Below the pieces are notes generated by a model. It worked only from the letters and a program-made list of their open reading frames with translations. It searched no databases and was not told where the DNA came from. The translations under genes and the position numbers were made by a program. From Pseudomonadota bacterium (GTDB lineage Bacteria; Pseudomonadota; Alphaproteobacteria; Sphingomonadales; Sphingomonadaceae), in assembly GCA_023433305.1 (NCBI GenBank), contig JAEZCZ010000064.1:1-27445 (forward strand): DNA of 27,445 bases, in the 5' to 3' direction. This document shows positions 14,602-26,734 of this stretch, piece by piece. Each line of letters starts with the position of its first letter. Within the stretch, counting starts at the first letter, position 1.

Positions 14602-15147
14602 CTAGTTCTCGGGGACCGAGAAGGAACCGGTGACGCGCCCGCCTTGCGGGCCGGTGGCCCCTGTGCCGTCGACGCTGGAGAGGCCGGAGTTCAGGTCCAT
14701 CGTCAGGCGGCCGCCGTTGAGGGTGTCGCTGCCGCGGCGCAGCGCGACGCCGCCGGAAAGCACGATGACGCGGCGGTTGAAGTCGTAGACTCCGGCCGCG
14801 CCGCGCGCCGATTCGCTGCCGCGGGTGACCGTGACGCCGCCCGTCGCATCGATGCGTTGGATGCGCAGCGAGCCCTGGTTGGTGTAGGACACTGTGGTGC
14901 GCCCGGCTGTAAGCCGGAGGTCACCTTGGGTGATGACCACATCGCCCGACAGCACCACGCGTTGCTGGCGGTCCTGCAGCTCGATGCGGTCGGCGGCGTA
15001 GTTGACCGGCTGGTTCGAATTGAATCCGGCAATCGCCTGGGCGCCCGCGAGCGAGGAGTAGCACAGCGCCGCGATCGAGACGGCGACGAAGGCGCCGGCG
15101 AACGAACGGGTAGCCGTGCGGGCGAGCGAGCGGGTGCGGGCGGTCAT
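14602..15147 (-). CDS. lptA: LPS transport periplasmic protein LptA
   Basis: This 181-residue protein carries a signal peptide (basic TARTRSLARTATRS, hydrophobic core to about Ala36 in SSLAGAQA) followed by an OstA/LptA beta-jellyroll domain. Typical OstA repeats are visible: NYAADRIELQDRQQRVVLSG, DVVITQGDLRLTAGRTTVSY and GGVTVTRGSESARGAAGVYD. It forms the periplasmic bridge carrying LPS (in sphingomonads without LPS, probably glycosphingolipid) from LptBFGC to LptD. It is in the order rnd-lptC-lptA. lptB, which commonly follows lptA, is not present here; thrS follows instead. The ATG at 15147 is preceded by AGGA at a long spacing. Confidence 0.93.
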   Translation of the reverse strand: MTARTRSLARTATRSFAGAFVAVSIAALCYSSLAGAQAIAGFNSNQPVNYAADRIELQDRQQRVVLSGDVVITQGDLRLTAGRTTVSYTNQGSLRIQRIDATGGVTVTRGSESARGAAGVYDFNRRVIVLSGGVALRRGSDTLNGGRLTMDLNSGLSSVDGTGATGPQGGRVTGSFSVPEN

Positions 15148-15202
15148 CGGATGAGTCCTAACGAGAGGGCGGCGATCGGGAAAGCCAACGTGGGAACCAC
15201 CG

Positions 15203-15847
15203 TCAGGGCATCCTCATCTGGCCGGGGACCATGCGCAGCCGAGCGTTGCCCTGGAGGGCGACGATGCGCTCGTCGAGATCGGCGCGGATCGAGTTGGCGG
15301 AAAAAGTGCCGGCCGGAACCGCGCCCTGGACGCCGCCCGAACCGACGACCGTCCGTGCCGGCAGATCGATCGAGACGTTGCGCACGGTCATCCGGTAACC
15401 GTCGGTGGTGCTGAAGCGCACCAGGCCGTCGACCGCAAGAACCTGCTCCTCGATGTCGTAGCGGCCGCCGGGCGCGAGCAGCACCGCGGGTCCTTCGGAA
15501 AGCTGCATCCGCGCGGTGAGGTCGGAGAGCTGGACGACGGGCACGCTGGCACTGCGCTGGACCGCGCCACCCGCGGTGAGAGCGAAAGGCCGGCCCTTGT
15601 CGTCGCGACCGCGATACATCGCGTCCTCCACGCGGAGGCGATCCTCGGCGGTATCGACCTTGTTGCGATCGAGCAGGAAGCTCACTTCGCCGCGCGGGCC
15701 GAGCGGCGCGATCAGCATGGCCGCGGCGACCGCTCCGATGAGTGCGGGCAGGGTTACAGCGAGCACCTTGACCGCCTTGTCGAGCGGACTGCCGGGCATC
15801 GCATAGGCCCGTCGGCGATCGCGGATTTCGTCGGCCTGCTGGCTCAT
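15203..15847 (-). CDS. lptC: LPS export ABC transporter periplasmic protein LptC
   Basis: This 214-residue protein has one membrane helix near the N-terminus (about residues 28-48, VLAVTLPALIGAVAAAMLIA). A periplasmic LptC-type domain follows, with repeated beta-strand segments such as VSFLLDRNKVDTAEDRLRVE and YDIEEQVLAVDGLVRFSTTD. LptC docks with the inner-membrane LptBFG transporter and passes lipid to LptA. It lies directly before lptA (55 nt) and 30 nt after rnd, in one apparent operon. The length is slightly above the E. coli protein (191), as is usual for alphaproteobacteria. The ATG at 15847 starts MSQQADEIRDRRR, a hydrophilic cytoplasmic tail. Confidence 0.91.
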   Translation of the reverse strand: MSQQADEIRDRRRAYAMPGSPLDKAVKVLAVTLPALIGAVAAAMLIAPLGPRGEVSFLLDRNKVDTAEDRLRVEDAMYRGRDDKGRPFALTAGGAVQRSASVPVVQLSDLTARMQLSEGPAVLLAPGGRYDIEEQVLAVDGLVRFSTTDGYRMTVRNVSIDLPARTVVGSGGVQGAVPAGTFSANSIRADLDERIVALQGNARLRMVPGQMRMP

Positions 15848-15877
15848 GAGCTGTGCGGGACGCCGCCGCTCCCTCGA

Positions 15878-16498
15878 TTAGTCGTGGGTGAAGATGTCTC
15901 GATCCGCCCAGCCAGCGAGGTCGAGCCGCGCGCGCGTGGGCAGGAAGTCGAAACAGGCCTGGGCCACCGCGGCGCGGCCTTCGCGCGCGAGGCGCTGCTC
16001 GAAGATGGCCGCCATGCGGTGGAGATATCGCACATCGGACGCGGCATATTCACGCTGCGCGTCGCTGAGCTCGGGCGCGCCCCAGTCGCTCGACTGCTGC
16101 TGCTTGGAAATCTCCTCGCCGAGCAGCTCGCGAACGATGTCCTTGAGGCCGTGCCGGTCGGTGTAGGTGCGGGTCAGCTTGCTGGCGATCTTCGTGCAGA
16201 ACACCGGCGCCGCCGTGACGCCGAGGTAGTATTCGATCGCGGCCAGGTCGAAGCGGGCAAAGTGGTAGAGCTTCACGCGCGCTGGATCGGCCAGCACGGC
16301 CTTGAGGTTCGGTGCATCGTAGCGGCTGCCGACGCCGAACCGGACGAGGTGCTCATCGCCCTGGCCGTCGCTGATCTGCACGACGCAGAGCCGGTCACGC
16401 GGGGTGACCAGGCCCATCGTCTCGGTATCGACTGCCAGCGCCGCGCCGGGCGCGAACACGCCCGCGGGCAAGTCTTCTTCGTGGAAATGAACTGCCAT
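15878..16498 (-). CDS. rnd: Ribonuclease D (short, exonuclease domain only)
   Basis: This 206-residue protein is a DEDDy 3'-5' exonuclease of the RNase D group. The catalytic residues are in AVDTETMGL (Asp24, Glu26), the ARFDLAAIEYYL motif, and YAASDVRYL (Tyr and Asp). E. coli RNase D has about 375 residues with HRDC domains; those are missing here, as in other alphaproteobacterial versions I recall. It trims the 3' ends of stable RNAs. The ATG at 16498 (MAVHFHEEDL) is preferred over the frame opening at 16534, since AAGG lies 8 nt upstream and the extra residues fall in a repeat element. It begins an operon with lptC and lptA. Confidence 0.92.
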   Translation of the reverse strand: MAVHFHEEDLPAGVFAPGAALAVDTETMGLVTPRDRLCVVQISDGQGDEHLVRFGVGSRYDAPNLKAVLADPARVKLYHFARFDLAAIEYYLGVTAAPVFCTKIASKLTRTYTDRHGLKDIVRELLGEEISKQQQSSDWGAPELSDAQREYAASDVRYLHRMAAIFEQRLAREGRAAVAQACFDFLPTRARLDLAGWADRDIFTHD

Positions 16499-16528
16499 CG
16501 CGTGCGCCTTAGGCGATCCACACCGCTT

Positions 16529-16617
16529 CGTCATGCCGAACTTGTCTCGGCGGCCATTTCACCCCAGTCACGGCTCGGTTCAGGCGCGAGAAGTCCTGGG
16601 CCCCATTGGGGATGACG
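16529..16617. repeat. REP-like intergenic repeat
   Basis: This 89-bp stretch starts CGTCATGCCGAACTTG and ends GGGGATGACG, giving the inverted ends CGTCAT / ATGACG. Its wording (TCATGCCGAACTTGTCTCGGC ending in a GGATGACG) resembles short dispersed palindromic repeats I recall from Sphingomonadales intergenic regions, where a 'CGAACTTG' arm pairs with a later 'GTTCAGG' arm. Here GGTTCAGG occurs at 16578-16585. It fills the divergent gap between rnd and ung. Only one copy is in the window, so its dispersed nature cannot be shown here. Confidence 0.55.
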
Positions 16618-16621
16618 ATCG

Positions 16622-17305
16622 ATGGCGAGTGACGAGGCGATTCCGGAGAGCTGGCGCGCGGCGCTGTCGCCAGTGCTGCGGAGTACCGAGGCGCGACAGC
16701 TCGGCGGGTGGCTGCAGCGCGAAGAGGCCAGCGGCAAGACGATCTATCCGCCGCGCGGCCAGCGGTTGCGAGCGCTGGAGCTGACGCCGCTCGACCGGGT
16801 CAAGGCAGTCATCCTCGGGCAGGATCCCTACCACGGTCCCGGTCAGGCTCACGGGCTCTGCTTCTCGGTCCCGGAAGGGGTGCGAACACCCCCGTCGCTG
16901 GTCAACATCTACAAGGAACTGCGCGCGGACCTGGACGTGGACGTGCCGCCGCACGGCAATCTCGAGCATTGGGCGCGGCAGGGCGTCCTGTTGCTCAATA
17001 CCTGCCTGACGGTGGAGGCGGGAAAAGCCGGCAGCCATGCGGGCAAGGGCTGGGAAGCGATCACTGACGCCGCCGTTGCCGCGGTGGCGGCGCGCGAGGA
17101 GCCGAGCGTGTTCATCCTGTGGGGCAGCCACGCGCGCAACAAGGCGCTGAAGGTGCCCGAGCTGGCGCAAAACGAGCGGCACCTTATCCTGACCTCGCCG
17201 CACCCGAGCCCGCTCTCGGCGCATGGCGGTTTCTTCGGCTCGAAGCCGTTCAGCAAGGCGAATGCGTTCCTGGAAACTCAGGGGCGAGGGGCGATCGAAT
17301 GGTGA
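16622..17305 (+). CDS. ung: Uracil-DNA glycosylase, family 1
   Basis: This 227-residue enzyme removes uracil from DNA, starting base-excision repair. The water-activating loop GQDPYHGPGQAHGLCFSV carries catalytic Asp68 and His71. The second active-site motif is HPSPLSAHGGFFG with the catalytic His near residue 195, and LLLNTCLTVE is also typical. All are intact and the length matches E. coli Ung (229). The ATG at 16622 lies 4 nt after the repeat element; the only ribosome-site-like purines (GGGGA, 16608-16612) are inside the repeat. It stands alone, divergent from rnd and convergent with the dioxygenase gene (15 nt apart). Confidence 0.96.
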   Translation: MASDEAIPESWRAALSPVLRSTEARQLGGWLQREEASGKTIYPPRGQRLRALELTPLDRVKAVILGQDPYHGPGQAHGLCFSVPEGVRTPPSLVNIYKELRADLDVDVPPHGNLEHWARQGVLLLNTCLTVEAGKAGSHAGKGWEAITDAAVAAVAAREEPSVFILWGSHARNKALKVPELAQNERHLILTSPHPSPLSAHGGFFGSKPFSKANAFLETQGRGAIEW

Positions 17306-17320
17306 CCGCGCTGCGCGAGA

Positions 17321-18244
17321 TTACCTGGGGCAGCCCTGCGAGATCCATTCATACGCCGACATCTCCGGCCCGGTCTCGTTGACCGTGGTGCGGCGCATGT
17401 CGCGGCGGTAGGCGTTCGAAGTGAGCGGGGTCGCCGCGTGCATCGTGCAGCGGTTGTCCCAGATCACGAGATCGTATGGCCGCCAGTGGTGGCGATAGAC
17501 GAAGCGATCTTGCGTGGCGTGGGCGTAGAGCTGTTCGACCAGCGCGCGGCCTTCGTCGGGGTCCATGCCTTCGATGCCGATGCAGTGTCCCCCGATGAAC
17601 AGCGTCTTGCGGCCGTGCGGCAAGGTGCGCACGATCGGGTGCGCGACCGGATCGAACGGGATGATGGCGCGCATCTCAGGGGTGATTTCGCCCTTGAGGC
17701 CGGCGCGGCGGCGGCCTTCCCAGAAATCGTGGATGCCGACGAGCCCTTCGAGGCGTGCCTGCATCTCGGCGGGAAGCGTGTCGTACGCGGCTCGCGAATC
17801 GGCAAAGAGCGTATCGCCGCCGACTTCGGGAGGGGGCGTTTCGACGCCATGAAGCAGCGACCACTTGGTCGGCATGGCATGGAACGAGCTGTCGGTGTGG
17901 AAGCGCTCGGCACCTTGCGCGAGGCGATACCCTTCCGAGCCGTAGGCCATGATCTCGCCGTCCTTGTCGAGATTGCCCGAGTAGAACATCTCCGGATCGA
18001 TCACCCGTTTTCCGGGTGCGCGCTGAGGGCCCCCGGGTGGACGGCTCGGGATCTCGAGCGGACCGAACGCGCGGGTGAACCGCTTGTGCTGGGCATCGTC
18101 GATGTGCGCGTCGCGCACCACGAGGACACCGTAGCGAGCCATGGCCTGTTCGACCGTGTCGACCAGCTCGGCCGAGGGTTGGCGCGTCAGATCGGCGCCG
18201 GTCAGTTCGGCCGCGAAGAGCGGATGGAGAGGAGATACCTTCAT
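17321..18244 (-). CDS. TauD/TfdA family 2-oxoglutarate-dependent dioxygenase
   Basis: This 307-residue non-heme iron(II) dioxygenase uses 2-oxoglutarate and oxygen to hydroxylate an organic substrate. The iron-binding triad is His116 and Asp118 (RFHTDSSF) and His269 (NRCTMHAATP). An Arg in RRDMRRTTV (near residue 284) should bind 2-oxoglutarate. The known family includes taurine and 2,4-D dioxygenases, but I cannot assign the substrate. Long family hallmarks such as RYGVLVVRDAHI and WDNRCTMHAATP are present. The ATG at 18244 follows GGACGGCG. A MarR gene is transcribed divergently, with an operator-like inverted repeat in between, so it is probably induced by its substrate or a related aromatic acid. 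Confidence 0.9.
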   Translation of the reverse strand: MKVSPLHPLFAAELTGADLTRQPSAELVDTVEQAMARYGVLVVRDAHIDDAQHKRFTRAFGPLEIPSRPPGGPQRAPGKRVIDPEMFYSGNLDKDGEIMAYGSEGYRLAQGAERFHTDSSFHAMPTKWSLLHGVETPPPEVGGDTLFADSRAAYDTLPAEMQARLEGLVGIHDFWEGRRRAGLKGEITPEMRAIIPFDPVAHPIVRTLPHGRKTLFIGGHCIGIEGMDPDEGRALVEQLYAHATQDRFVYRHHWRPYDLVIWDNRCTMHAATPLTSNAYRRDMRRTTVNETGPEMSAYEWISQGCPR

Positions 18245-18251
18245 CGCCGTC

Positions 18252-18276
18252 CAATAGTTGATTGGGTGAACTGTTG
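18252..18276. promoter_or_regulatory. Operator candidate in the dioxygenase/MarR divergent region
   Basis: CAATAGTT (18252-18259) and AACTGTTG (18269-18276) are an inverted repeat matching at 7 of 8 positions, with 9 nt between. The 25-bp element sits between the two divergent start codons. It overlaps the promoter candidates on both strands: minus TTGCAA (18279-18274) and plus TTGATT (18258-18263). MarR dimers typically bind inverted repeats of about this length, so this is the natural autoregulatory site. Confidence 0.5.
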
Positions 18277-18309
18277 CAAAATTATCTCGCCGGTGCGACG
18301 CATGTCGTT

Positions 18310-18753
18310 GTGGGCAAGAAACTGGACTGGGGCCTTCTCGACGGATCGGTCGGACCGCGCGTCCGCTTGCTGAGAAACACGCTCTCGGCGCGCTCGATCC
18401 AGGTTTCTGCGCCCCACGGCCTGCCGACCGGCTCGCTGACGGTGCTGGCTCTGATCGCCGCAAACCCCGGCAGCTCGCAAACCGCGCTGGCGACGCGCGC
18501 CGGGCTCAACAAGTCGGCGCTGGTGGGCATCGTCGACCAGCTCGAGCGGCGCGGCCTTGTCGAGCGGGAGCGGGTGGCGACCGACCGGCGACGCTACGAG
18601 GTCGTGGTGACCGCCAAGGGCGAGGAGACGATGCAGGAATTGTTCGCCGTCGTGGACGCCCAAGAGCAGCCGCTCCGCGACGCGCTCGGCGGGCGCGACA
18701 TGGCCACGCTGCTCAAGCTGCTCGACCGCGCGATCGAGGCGACCGGGAAATAA
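18310..18753 (+). CDS. MarR family transcriptional regulator
   Basis: This winged-helix regulator of about 147 residues is of the MarR type. Residues 28-95 contain the DNA-binding core: GLPTGSLTVLALIAANPGSS, then QTALATRAGLNKSALVGIVD (recognition helix) and the wing LVERERVATDRRRYEVVVTA. It is divergent from a TauD/TfdA dioxygenase gene, so it probably represses that gene until a small acidic ligand binds. The frame is open from 18262 (TTG), but starting there would leave no promoter space. The GTG at 18310 leaves room for the operator, although no ribosome site is obvious. It converges with gltD, 18 nt apart. Confidence 0.88.
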   Translation: MGKKLDWGLLDGSVGPRVRLLRNTLSARSIQVSAPHGLPTGSLTVLALIAANPGSSQTALATRAGLNKSALVGIVDQLERRGLVERERVATDRRRYEVVVTAKGEETMQELFAVVDAQEQPLRDALGGRDMATLLKLLDRAIEATGK

Positions 18754-18762
18754 CCCCATGCG

Positions 18763-18789
18763 AGCGAACTCCTAGCGCGGCAGTTCGCT
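18763..18789. terminator. Hairpin across the gltD stop codon
   Basis: AGCGAACT (18763-18770) and AGTTCGCT (18782-18789) are perfect inverted repeats with an 11-nt loop that includes the gltD stop codon (18774-18772). It lies between the convergent marR and gltD genes. No T-run follows on either strand, so it is at best a weak or Rho-dependent boundary. Confidence 0.35.
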
Positions 18790-20208
18790 TACTCCCATCA
18801 AAGCCTCATCCACCGCCCGCGCGGCCTGGCGGCCCTCGCGGATGGCCCAGACGATCAGCGACTGGCCGCGGCGCATGTCGCCGCAAGCGAAGATTTTCTC
18901 TTCCGACGTGGCGTAGCTCCGGGTGTCGGCATCGACGTTCCCGCGATCGGTCAGCTTGACTCCGGCCTGGTCGAGCAGCCCCGACTTTTTCGGGCCGAGG
19001 AAGCCCATGGCCAGCAGGATGAGGTCGGCGGGCAGCACGAACTCGCTGCCGGGGATCTCCTGCATGCTGCCGTCCTGCCACTCGATGCGGACGCACTTCA
19101 GGCCGGTGACCTGGCCGTTTTCGCCGACGACTTCCTTGGTGAGAACCGCCCAGTCGCGCTCGACGCCTTCCTCGTGGCTCGAAGAAGTACGCAGCTTCAT
19201 CGGCCAGTCAGGCCAGGTGAGCGCCTTGTCCTCCTTCTCCGGCGGGCGCGGCATGATTTCGATCTGGGTCACGCTCTTAGCGCCCTGACGGTTCGAAGTG
19301 CCGACGCAGTCGGAACCGGTGTCGCCGCCGCCGATCACGATGACGTCCTTGCCGGTCGCGACGAGTGTGCCGCGCGGTGCGGCGCGTTCTTCGCTATCGC
19401 CGGCATTGCGCTTGTTCTGCTGCGTGAGGAACTCCATCGCCAGGCGGACACCGGGCAGCTCCGAGCCGGGAATCTGCAGCGGGCGCGCGTCTTCCGCCCC
19501 GCCGGCCAGCACGATTGCGTCGAAATTCTCCTTGAGCGACTTGATGGACACGTCGACTCCCACCTCGGTCGAGGTGCGGAAAGTGACGCCTTCGGCTTCC
19601 ATCTGCACCGCGCGGCGGTTGATCAGATGCTTTTCCATCTTGAAGTCGGGAATGCCGTAACGGAGCAGGCCGCCGATGCGGTCCGCCTTTTCGAAAACGG
19701 TGACGGTATGGCCGGCGCGGGCGAGCTGCTGCGCGCAGGCGAGGCCCGCCGGGCCGGAGCCGACCACGGCGACGGTCTTCCCCGTCTTGCGCGCGGGCAC
19801 CTGCGGCTCGATCCACCCTTCCTTCCAGCCGCGATCGGCGAGCGCGGCCTCGATCGACTTGATGGTGACCGGCTGGTCGATGATGTTGAGCGTGCAGGCC
19901 GCTTCGCACGGCGCGGGGCAGACGCGGCCTGTGAACTCGGGGAAGTTGTTGGTCGAGTGCAGGTTGTCGAGCGCATTGCGCCAGTCGCCCTCGTAGACGA
20001 GGTGGTTCCAGTCCGGGATCTGGTTGTTCACCGGACAGCCGTTGTGACAGTAAGGGATGCCACAGTTCATGCAGCGTGCGGCCTGGTTCTTGAGGCCATC
20101 CTCGCTGTGCGGGATCACGAACTCGCGATAGTGGCCGATGCGCTCCTTCGGATCCGCGTAGGTGCGATCCTCGCGCTCGATCTCGAGGAAGCCGGTTTCC
20201 TTGCCCAT
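18772..20208 (-). CDS. gltD: Glutamate synthase (NADPH) small subunit
   Basis: This 478-residue beta subunit passes electrons from NADPH through FAD and iron-sulfur centres to GltB. The N-terminal adrenodoxin reductase-like Fe-S cysteines are Cys46, 49, 54 and 58 (CMNCGIPYCHNGC) and Cys97, 101, 105 (CPAPCEAAC). The FAD-binding Rossmann motif VAVVGSGPAGLACAQQLARA starts near residue 148. The NADPH-binding motif VIVIGGGDTGSDCVGTSNRQ is in the second half. The C-terminal segment KIFACGDMRRGQSLIVWAI is also conserved. It lies 11 nt after gltB and is cotranscribed with it. The ATG at 20208 follows GAGGTTACAGAG, a good ribosome site. Confidence 0.97.
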   Translation of the reverse strand: MGKETGFLEIEREDRTYADPKERIGHYREFVIPHSEDGLKNQAARCMNCGIPYCHNGCPVNNQIPDWNHLVYEGDWRNALDNLHSTNNFPEFTGRVCPAPCEAACTLNIIDQPVTIKSIEAALADRGWKEGWIEPQVPARKTGKTVAVVGSGPAGLACAQQLARAGHTVTVFEKADRIGGLLRYGIPDFKMEKHLINRRAVQMEAEGVTFRTSTEVGVDVSIKSLKENFDAIVLAGGAEDARPLQIPGSELPGVRLAMEFLTQQNKRNAGDSEERAAPRGTLVATGKDVIVIGGGDTGSDCVGTSNRQGAKSVTQIEIMPRPPEKEDKALTWPDWPMKLRTSSSHEEGVERDWAVLTKEVVGENGQVTGLKCVRIEWQDGSMQEIPGSEFVLPADLILLAMGFLGPKKSGLLDQAGVKLTDRGNVDADTRSYATSEEKIFACGDMRRGQSLIVWAIREGRQAARAVDEALMGVSELPR

Positions 20209-20219
20209 CTCTGTAACCT

Positions 20220-24875
<4,656 letters not shown>

Positions 24876-25025
24876 ACTCGTCGTTCCTGTTTTCCAGCCG
24901 GGGCCGAGCCCGCTCCGTCCAGCCTGTCCGGCAGCGGGGCGCGAATCACCCGGCACGGGGTGCCTAGCTAATTTTCGCGAGGCGCCCCCCATGGCGATTG
25001 GAAACAGTTTTGGCAAGGTTCGCCG

Positions 25026-25073
25026 AATTGCGCCACAAAATTACGCGTGGGCGCGGTATAGCGCAATTTTGCG
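25026..25073. promoter_or_regulatory. Palindromic elements upstream of gltB
   Basis: AATTGCGC (25026-25033) is inverted at 25061-25068 (GCGCAATT). CAAAATT (25036-25042) is inverted at 25065-25071 (AATTTTG). The element CGCAA-TT-TTGCG at 25062-25073 is a perfect 12-bp palindrome that begins right after the stop of the upstream gene. These AT-rich dyads in a GC-rich background lie 150-200 bp upstream of gltB. They could bind a nitrogen or Lrp-type regulator. The remaining leader (24876-25025) shows no other clear signal. Confidence 0.4.
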
Positions 25074-26699
25074 TTAGGCCGTTCCGCTCATGCGCTGCAG
25101 GGTGGAGAGAGCGGCGCGCAGCGCGTCGTCGGCGTCCGCGGGCACCCTCGGGGTCGGGCTCGAGACTGCGGCGTGGCCGGGCGGATCGAACAGGCGCGCG
25201 GTGGGCTCGCCTTGCCCAGGGAACACCACGGCAGGCTCGAACGAGTCAGCGGGGGGCTCGGGTTCCTCGATGCGAACGAACTCGCCCTTTGGTGTGCTGA
25301 ACGGGTTGCTCATGCCAAGCAGCGAACTGTAGCCGTCGTCTTCCGGATCCTCGTCTGCCTCGTTGGCCGCGTACGCTCGGTAAGAACCGCCATCGTCGCC
25401 GTCCTCGTCGAGCGGCGAAAGAGCGGGCCTCGCCGCGCCCTTGCGCCGCAACGGCAGCGAGAAATCGGGGAGCGGGTCGTCAGCGTCCTCGTCGTCTTCG
25501 ACCCCGAAAGACCTCAGAAAGCCGGGGCGCGCATCAACGGGGTTGACTTCGTCCGGGGAGATATCGGGCCCGATCGGCGTCTCGTCGGACAAAGCAATCG
25601 CGGGAGCGGAGCCGAAATAGGCGGCCATCGCCTGCGCGGCTTCTTCTGCCGGGGCGGCCTCGAAGTCGGCCGGATCGGACGCGAAAGGCGCTGTCACTGG
25701 AAGCGCGACGGCCGCTTGCGCCATGAGCTCTCGGCGACGTTCGATCGTCGAGCCGAGACGCTGCACGAGCTGAACCAGGCCGAGGCCTTCGAGCGGAGCC
25801 GTCTGCCAGTCGGCGCGGAACTCGGCGTCAGATTCTTCTGCGCTCTCCGGCACCGCGGCGAGATGCGCTTCGGCCTCGGCGGCAGGCGTCGCTTCGGCAT
25901 CCAGCTCGCACTCGGGACCGAACTCGGGCTCCTGGCGCGCGAGCGAGGGCGCCGAAAAGGGCAGCGGCTCGGCGGCGCGTCGGCCGAACGACGAACTGCG
26001 CGAGAGCTCGGCCTCAGTCGCATCCGCCGGCTGGGCCGAGGACGCATACGGAAGCTCTCGGAAATCGGTCATTGGGGGGTCCTCGTGATCGACCGGGGGG
26101 ACGGTCTCGGGCGTTGTGTCGGGGAATGCCTCGTCGGCGAGATCGATCAGCTCGAGCGGCTCAGGCTCACCGGTGACCTCGTCAACCGGCTGCGTTGCGC
26201 CGGACTGTTCACCGGGCAGCGGCGCCTGGTAGAGAAAGTCGCTGGGGCGGTCATCCTCGCTGATCGCCAGCGCGCGGCGGCGGTTGATGGGAAGGCCTTC
26301 CCCATTGACCACACCCTGCCCGCCCACCTCGTCCTTGATGCTGATCGGACGGCGCGAGCCAAGAGACGGTTTGGCGGTGCGCGATTCGGGAGCATACGCC
26401 TGTGCCCGCGCAAGGTGGCGTGCGATCGCGATGCCGATGCCCGTCCCGGCCAGCGCCGCCGCGACGGCGAGAAAGGCGCGCGCCGTGAAGCCGAGCGGTG
26501 GGGCGGCGGCGGGCACGAGCGAGGCCAGCCCGGTCGCAGCGACTGCCCGCTCGAGCAAGACCGCCGGAAGCACAAGGCTGCCGATGCCGAGCAGCGCGGC
26601 AAACCACAGCGCGACGATGGCGGGGAACGCCGGGTGCAGGCTGATCGGCGTCTTGGCCGCGCCTTTCTCGCCAGGTTCGTCGAACGCCATGGTTGCCAC
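25074..26699 (-). CDS. Two-TM membrane protein with long acidic tail, function unknown
   Basis: I do not recognise this 541-residue protein. Two hydrophobic segments (about residues 26-48 and 74-94) anchor it in the inner membrane. The remaining 440 residues are rich in Asp, Glu, Pro, Ala and Ser, with few hydrophobic stretches, so most are probably disordered and cytoplasmic. A short helical segment near residue 330 (LVQLVQRLGSTIERRRELMA) and the last residues (ALRAALSTLQRMSG) look like conserved interaction helices. The GTG start at 26699 follows AGGAACTTCAC; ATG at 26690 is the alternative. It lies 35 nt after the glycosyltransferase gene and probably shares its transcript. It could be a scaffold for envelope or polysaccharide synthesis; this is a guess. 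Confidence 0.75.
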   Translation of the reverse strand: MATMAFDEPGEKGAAKTPISLHPAFPAIVALWFAALLGIGSLVLPAVLLERAVAATGLASLVPAAAPPLGFTARAFLAVAAALAGTGIGIAIARHLARAQAYAPESRTAKPSLGSRRPISIKDEVGGQGVVNGEGLPINRRRALAISEDDRPSDFLYQAPLPGEQSGATQPVDEVTGEPEPLELIDLADEAFPDTTPETVPPVDHEDPPMTDFRELPYASSAQPADATEAELSRSSSFGRRAAEPLPFSAPSLARQEPEFGPECELDAEATPAAEAEAHLAAVPESAEESDAEFRADWQTAPLEGLGLVQLVQRLGSTIERRRELMAQAAVALPVTAPFASDPADFEAAPAEEAAQAMAAYFGSAPAIALSDETPIGPDISPDEVNPVDARPGFLRSFGVEDDEDADDPLPDFSLPLRRKGAARPALSPLDEDGDDGGSYRAYAANEADEDPEDDGYSSLLGMSNPFSTPKGEFVRIEEPEPPADSFEPAVVFPGQGEPTARLFDPPGHAAVSSPTPRVPADADDALRAALSTLQRMSGTA

Positions 26700-26734
26700 G
26701 TGAAGTTCCTGTCAGTTCCCTGCCCTGGGCCGCC

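Noticed and set aside
17438..18373. 311-codon plus-strand ORF opposite the dioxygenase
   Set aside because: Antisense shadow; the minus strand has the iron triad and a proper start.
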